Under the pieces are notes generated by a model. The model saw only the letters and a list, made by a program, of their open reading frames with translations, was not told the DNA's origin and ran no database searches. Both the position numbers and the translations under genes were made by a program. From the NCBI GenBank assembly GCA_963849105.1, contig CAWKGD010000005.1, forward strand, positions 310,001-374,000: 64,000 nt of DNA, given 5' to 3'. Shown piece after piece: positions 60,601-64,000 of the stretch (position 1 is the stretch's first letter; each line of letters begins with the position of its first letter). This DNA comes from CAVRXQ01 sp963849105. GTDB lineage: Bacteria > Actinomycetota > Acidimicrobiia > Acidimicrobiales > Bog-793.

Positions 60601-61223
60601 TGATGACGCGGCTTATGTACGTGCTGCCGGTTCATATCCATCGCGGTGACCTCGCCGCGGCTCGCGAGGTGCTCGATTTGTTCGGAAACCTCGAAGATGC
60701 CGAAGAGATCCAGACTCGTGCGGCGTACTTGTCCTCGAAGTCCATCGTGCTGCACGCCGAAGGAAAGCTCGAGGAAGCCCTCAAGGCGACTAATGAAGCG
60801 GCGGAAGCGTTGCACACGGTCGGAACGGGTGAATCGAAGGAGATTCTCATCGACTTGCTCAACGTGGCTTTCGACGCCGACCGCGCGCGGGCTGCAGAGG
60901 TCGTTCGGGAGGTCGAGATGCTGAATCCAGGCGAGATCGCTCCCTCCCTGGGCGCGCACATGAGGCGCGTCCGGGCGAAGTTGTCGCCGACTCCGAGAAA
61001 CGAAGACTTCGAGTACGCGATTGGCGTGTTTCGCGATCTTTCGATGCAATTTTGGCTCGCCGTTGGTTTGCTCGAGTACGCGGAGTCGTTGGCCGCCCAG
61101 GATAGATATGACCAATCGCGTGCCGCGCTCGATGAAGCGCGAACGCTCTTCGAAAAGCTTCGCGCGGCACCCTGGGTCGATCGCGTCACGAGCGCCGCAA
61201 CGCAGCTTGCTTCCTCGAATTGA
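57669..61223 (+). CDS. Zinc-ribbon / adenylyl cyclase / ATPase / TPR regulator
   Basis: This 1184-residue cytoplasmic protein combines several domains. First come two N-terminal double-zinc ribbons (CSNCATENPIEARFCLECG and CANCGTALPPAARFCFSCG). A class III cyclase domain follows (about 90-260: VSVLFCDLVDFTTLSESRDP, YGGTIEKFIGDAVMAVWGAP, VIGDRVNTAARIQSV, with both metal Asps and the VNTAAR Asn). Next is an AAA-type STAND ATPase (VGVAGIGKSRLAWEF Walker A; LSFEDMQWADS). The C-terminal half is TPR-like helices ending WVDRVTSAATQLASSN. It resembles the mycobacterial LuxR/cyclase STAND proteins and probably produces a cyclic nucleotide when a ligand is sensed. The N-terminal extension to 57498 is rejected. 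Confidence 0.93.
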   Translation: MDGDPVICSNCATENPIEARFCLECGQGLVQSCANCGTALPPAARFCFSCGQSVEQTSPPPTAPADGAQAAASVASAFSRTTAGATQLRQVSVLFCDLVDFTTLSESRDPEEVRELLSGYFELARSVVSRYGGTIEKFIGDAVMAVWGAPVAKEDDAERAVRSALDLAAAISAYGDEHGVPLDARIGVATGAAATTTPEEGIVIGDRVNTAARIQSVAPPRSCFVDDATKNSTSAAIAYRDAGEFELKGKSERVHLNEAMRVVAGVGGALKSQRLEAPFVGRDGEFRLVKELLHTSAEQRRGLLVSIVGVAGIGKSRLAWEFFKYIDGLADPYYWHLGRCLAYGDGVTYWALAEMVRSRAGIVEAEDPASASVKLHTTVETYVADADERRWVEARLAQLLGLEPRTSNDREDLFAGWRLFFERMAEINPVVLSFEDMQWADSALLDFVEYLLDWSRNHPIFVITLTRPELLERQPNWGAAHRNFTSIALEPLAPQAMRALISGLVPGLPEEARARILDRAEGIPLYAVETIRMLIDRGVLVGGDGAYRPAGPIDALEIPETLQALIAARLDDLNALERHVIEDASVLGKTFTRKGLSQLSGIANEELSEPLEALIRKELVSLQADPRSPERGHYIFLQDMVRMVAYESLPKRDRKEKHLAAASYLEGAFETEEDEVVEIIASHYRSAFELAPGAEDAGSVKTRAREMTMRAGERAAALADAVGAQRYFEQAIGLTDEDLERAHLEERAGQMARLAGRPDAARTHSERAISLYDLLGETHPSARVSAQLGEIDFDELHMQQGIERMERAFALLSEDEPDADLVTLAAQLGRFHLFAGAPDVGFRRVEFALEQAEKLRLREQFVQALNTKAVILEFKRRREEATLLLRHALAVALSEGLSQAALRAYNNLTAFLSGGDQLDEMLKLSQQAIELAQRIGDRAWEAGFLLGDMNLCVLLGEWDRALELVSEIRDRPGIPSFLMTRLMYVLPVHIHRGDLAAAREVLDLFGNLEDAEEIQTRAAYLSSKSIVLHAEGKLEEALKATNEAAEALHTVGTGESKEILIDLLNVAFDADRARAAEVVREVEMLNPGEIAPSLGAHMRRVRAKLSPTPRNEDFEYAIGVFRDLSMQFWLAVGLLEYAESLAAQDRYDQSRAALDEARTLFEKLRAAPWVDRVTSAATQLASSN

Positions 61224-61230
61224 CTACCCC

Positions 61231-61866
61231 GTGCTAACCGCGACGCTCAGCTTCGCCGCCGCGGCGTCGTTCATCGTTCTCGCGCCCGGACCCGACACGC
61301 TGCTCGTTCTGCGCAACTCGTTGAGCAGAGGTCGAGCCACTGGTCTCGTCACCATCGGCGGGATCGTGTCCGGGCTCTTGGTGTGGGCGACGATTGCTGC
61401 GTTCGGACTTGCGGCGCTGCTGCGGGCGAGCGAGGTCGGTTACACGATCGTGCGCGTGGCGGGCGCGACCTACCTCATCGGATTCGGCATTCGACTCTTC
61501 ATCTCCCGCCACAAAGACCGTGGGAACGAAGCGCTCGACGCACTCCCGACGCCGCGCAGCGCGAAGAGTGCACCCGCCGCCTACGTCTCGGGACTCGGGA
61601 CGAACCTGCTCAATCCCAAGGTCGGGGTCTTCTTCGTCAGCTTCCTTCCGGTCTTCATCCCGAAGGGCGCCTCGGTCGGTTGGACCTCGGCGCTCTTCGC
61701 GGCGATCTTCATCATCGAGGGAACGGCATGGCTGCTCGCGATCGTGTTCTTCGCCTCGCGACTCGGCGAAGCCATCCGGCGACCAAAAATTCGCCGGCGG
61801 CTCGAACGGCTTTCGGGCGTCGTGATGATCGGTTTCGGGGTCCGCCTCGCGACCGAAGCACGCTGA
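61231..61866 (+). CDS. LysE/RhtB-family exporter
   Basis: This 211-residue membrane protein has about six hydrophobic segments and belongs to the LysE/RhtB amino-acid exporter family. It begins TLSFAAAASFIVLAPGPDTL, containing the conserved P-G-P-D/N. RNSLSRGRATGLVTIGGIVS follows, then VAGATYLIGFGIRLF and GTNLLNPKVGVFFVSFLPVF (the conserved N-P-K). Substrate is not predictable from sequence. GTG start 61231 is seven bases after the stop of the cyclase gene, suggesting coexpression. Confidence 0.92.
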   Translation: MLTATLSFAAAASFIVLAPGPDTLLVLRNSLSRGRATGLVTIGGIVSGLLVWATIAAFGLAALLRASEVGYTIVRVAGATYLIGFGIRLFISRHKDRGNEALDALPTPRSAKSAPAAYVSGLGTNLLNPKVGVFFVSFLPVFIPKGASVGWTSALFAAIFIIEGTAWLLAIVFFASRLGEAIRRPKIRRRLERLSGVVMIGFGVRLATEAR

Positions 61867-61872
61867 GCGAAC

Positions 61873-63069
61873 TCAGAGGCGCTCGACGACCGCCTGCGCA
61901 AACTCGCTCGTCTTCACCTCGCGCGCACCTTCCATCTGGCGCGCGAAGTCATAGGTCACGATCTTTTCGGCGATCGTCGCCTCGAGGGCGCGGACGATAT
62001 CTGCCGCCGCTTTCGTCCAACCGATGTGCTCGAACATCATCACCCCGGAAAGGATGAGCGATCCCGGATTGACCTTGTCCTGTCCGGCATACTTCGGCGC
62101 GGTGCCGTGTGTCGCCTCGAAGACGCCGTGCCCGGTGACGTAGTTGATGTTGCCCCCGGGCGCGATGCCGATCCCTCCGACCTGCGCAGCGAGGGCGTCT
62201 GAGAGATAGTCACCGTTCAGGTTCGTCGTCGCGATGACGTCGAATTCATCGGGTCGCGTGAGGACTTGCTGCAAAGTGATGTCGGCGATCGCGTCCTTCA
62301 CCAGGATCTTGTCGCCGGGGTTGCCGCCGCAGTCGTCCCACGAGACGGCGATGTCGGCGAACTCCTCTTTGACGAGTTCGTAGCCCCAGGCACGAAAGGC
62401 GCCCTCGGTGAACTTCTGGATGTTGCCCTTGTGGACGAGCGTCACGCTCTGGCGGCCGTGGGTCTTCGCGTACTGGATCGCGGCGCGCACGAGACGCTTC
62501 GAACCGGTGATCGAGACGGGCTTGATGCCGACGCCGGAGTCCAGCCGGATGTTCCAGCCGTACTCTGTTCGCAAGAACTTGAGGAGCTTCTTCGCGTCTT
62601 CGGTACCCTCTTCGACCTCGAAGCCGGCATAGACGTCCTCGGTGTTCTCGCGGAAGATCACCATGTCGACCTTGCCGGGCCAGCGGACCGGTGAGGGCAC
62701 ACCCGGGAACCAGCGCACCGGCCGCAGGCAGACGTACAGGTCGAGTTGCTGGCGTAGCGCCACGTTCAAGGATCGGATGCCGCCACCGACGGGCGTCGTG
62801 AGCGGGCCCTTGATCCCGATCAGGTGTTCCCGGAAGGCGTCGACCGTCTCTTCGGGCAGCCAGCTGCCGGTTCGCTCGTGCGCCTTCTCGCCTGCGAGGA
62901 CTTCCTTCCACTTGATGCGCTTGTTGTGCTTCGCCGACGCGGCATCAAAGACCAACTGCGCGGCAGGCCAGATATCCACCCCGGTTCCGTCCCCCTCGAT
63001 GTAAGGGATGATCGGCTCATCGGGGACGGAGAGCTCACCGGAGGGCGACATCGTGATCTTTTCGGGCAT
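61873..63069 (-). CDS. icd: Isocitrate dehydrogenase (NADP-dependent, E. coli type)
   Basis: This 398-residue enzyme decarboxylates isocitrate to 2-oxoglutarate. Motifs are IPYIEGDGTGVDIWPAA, TTPVGGGIRSLNVALRQQLD with the phosphorylatable Ser of the substrate loop, PGKVDMVIFRENTEDVYAGF, ATTNLNGDYLSDALAAQVGG (metal-binding Asp) and GHGVFEATHGTAPKYAGQDK (cofactor-binding). It is homodimeric and about the E. coli length. It converges on LysE and lies close to mdh and sdh, completing a TCA-enzyme neighbourhood. Confidence 0.96.
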   Translation of the reverse strand: MPEKITMSPSGELSVPDEPIIPYIEGDGTGVDIWPAAQLVFDAASAKHNKRIKWKEVLAGEKAHERTGSWLPEETVDAFREHLIGIKGPLTTPVGGGIRSLNVALRQQLDLYVCLRPVRWFPGVPSPVRWPGKVDMVIFRENTEDVYAGFEVEEGTEDAKKLLKFLRTEYGWNIRLDSGVGIKPVSITGSKRLVRAAIQYAKTHGRQSVTLVHKGNIQKFTEGAFRAWGYELVKEEFADIAVSWDDCGGNPGDKILVKDAIADITLQQVLTRPDEFDVIATTNLNGDYLSDALAAQVGGIGIAPGGNINYVTGHGVFEATHGTAPKYAGQDKVNPGSLILSGVMMFEHIGWTKAAADIVRALEATIAEKIVTYDFARQMEGAREVKTSEFAQAVVERL

Positions 63070-63129
63070 GAAGCGAGCCTACCGGTGGGCACCGAGAGGG
63101 CAATTTGGCCGCGACTCGGCGCCGGAGCG

Positions 63130-63993
63130 TTAGACGCGCGGTTCTTTCCTACGCGCCAATCCGAGGTTGTTGCAGATCGCGACGGTCGCAGAGACCTGGT
63201 TCATCGTGTAGAAGTGCAGGCCCGGCGCACCAGCCGTGCGGAGTTTCTCGCAGAGCTCGGTTGCGAGCTCGATGCCGACCGCCCGAACCGTGTCGGCGTC
63301 GTCCGCGACCGCGTCAATCGCTTCGATGACCGAAGTGGGCACCGTCGACCCAGAGAGGTCTGCCATCCGCGTGACCGATCGGACACTTGTGATCGGCATA
63401 ACGCCCGGAAGGATCGGCTTTTCAACGCCGAGCGCCGCGAGGTCGTCGACGAGGCGGAGATACTCGCCGAGCTCGAAAAAGATCTGAGTGATCGCGAAGT
63501 CGGCGAGGGCGAGCTTCTCGGCGACATATCGCCGGTCTGTCGCGACATCCTGCGCGGCGGGATGACCGGACGGATACGCGGCGACGGCGACGCAAAAGGG
63601 CGCGACCGACTGCGCGAGCTTGACGAGCTCGATCGCGTGGACGAGCTCCCCTGGCGGAAGCGGGCCGTCGGAACCTGACGGCGGGTCGCCGAGCAGGGCC
63701 AGCACGTTGCCGATCCCCGCTTCGGCGTAGCGGCGGAGGATCGCTTCGAGCTCCTCGCGGCGGTGCGCGGCGCAAGTGAGATGCGCCATCGGCTCGGTGC
63801 GGCCATCCTGTTCGATCTCGACAACGAGCTCGTGCGTTCGCTCGCGCGTCGAACCCCCTGCGCCATAGGTGATCGACGCAAAATCCGGCTCGAGCGCGTA
63901 CAGATCCTTGAGCACGCGCTCGAGGTGTTCCTTTGCTTCGTCGGTGCGTGGCGGCCACAGCTCGATGGAAAGTGTCCGGCGCTGCGCAAGCAT
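63130..63993 (-). CDS. metF: Methylenetetrahydrofolate reductase (5' end uncertain)
   Basis: This is a 287-residue reading of the MetF family, which reduces methylenetetrahydrofolate to methyltetrahydrofolate for methionine synthesis. Visible motifs are RTLSIELWPPRTDEAKEHLE (family S-F-E-x-x-P-P-K/R), DFASITYGAGGSTRERT, LTCAAHRREELEAILRRYA and NVLALLGDPP with the usual FAD-binding context. The C-terminus has LHFYTMNQVSATVAICNNLG. The family usually has a few more residues before R-T-L-S, and the frame remains open to the window edge. The true start may lie beyond 64000, so the gene may be cut by the window. Confidence 0.93.
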   Translation of the reverse strand: MLAQRRTLSIELWPPRTDEAKEHLERVLKDLYALEPDFASITYGAGGSTRERTHELVVEIEQDGRTEPMAHLTCAAHRREELEAILRRYAEAGIGNVLALLGDPPSGSDGPLPPGELVHAIELVKLAQSVAPFCVAVAAYPSGHPAAQDVATDRRYVAEKLALADFAITQIFFELGEYLRLVDDLAALGVEKPILPGVMPITSVRSVTRMADLSGSTVPTSVIEAIDAVADDADTVRAVGIELATELCEKLRTAGAPGLHFYTMNQVSATVAICNNLGLARRKEPRV

Positions 63994-64000
63994 CGCGTCG

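Overview
The window comes from a high-GC actinobacterium, and several lineage markers agree on this. They are two WhiB regulators, a UPF0182 membrane protein, a DUF3817 protein, a DUF2342 zincin-like protein, a DivIVA-domain protein, a YlbL-type Ser-Lys protease, an actinobacterial-type succinate dehydrogenase and frequent GTG starts. The mix is most like class Acidimicrobiia, but that placement is an inference and no ribosomal gene is present to test it.

Region 1 (1-13.2 kb) mixes stress and maintenance genes: Hsp20, OsmC, a DksA-like protein without zinc ligands, an aldo/keto reductase, an MFS exporter, a SAM hydrolase and a siderophore-interacting flavoprotein. An RNA-repair pair follows, archease and RtcB ligase, separated by the decayed remains of a cysteine hydrolase. 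A 3' tRNA fragment and a truncated secreted-protein gene lie immediately to the left of that pair. A Fic-domain protein with an upstream palindrome closes the region.

Region 2 (13.2-34.8 kb) is an accessory region. It holds two different IS110-family transposases, each with a structured non-coding leader. It also has two related alpha/beta-hydrolase plus adenylyl-cyclase fusion genes and a third hydrolase remnant. A 301-bp segment encoding a 74-aa CxxC protein is present twice in inverted orientation, 4.75 kb apart. A short dispersed repeat occurs at least five times and a 50-75-bp direct repeat occurs twice. Smaller items are a cold-shock protein, a fatty-acid desaturase, secreted proteins, a membrane-anchored Mrr-like nuclease beside a nuclease remnant, and a RelE/Phd-type toxin-antitoxin pair with a leaderless-type promoter.

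Region 3 (34.8-64 kb) is core chromosome. It contains the initiator tRNA, cell-envelope genes (degenerate LytM protein, frameshifted Kelch/beta-propeller protein, cis-prenyltransferase, UPF0182, DivIVA fusion, YlbL protease, MreB-like ATPase, HtrA-like pseudoprotease) and a WhiB/formiminotransferase/WhiB block. The succinate dehydrogenase operon (sdhCAB plus two small genes), malate dehydrogenase, a 1184-residue cyclase-ATPase-TPR regulator, a LysE exporter, isocitrate dehydrogenase and MetF follow. Three TCA enzymes therefore sit within about 11 kb.

Several otherwise well-conserved genes carry single-step frameshifts (near 29,810, 37,890 and 48,722). These are either real decay or phase variation, or consensus errors in the assembly.
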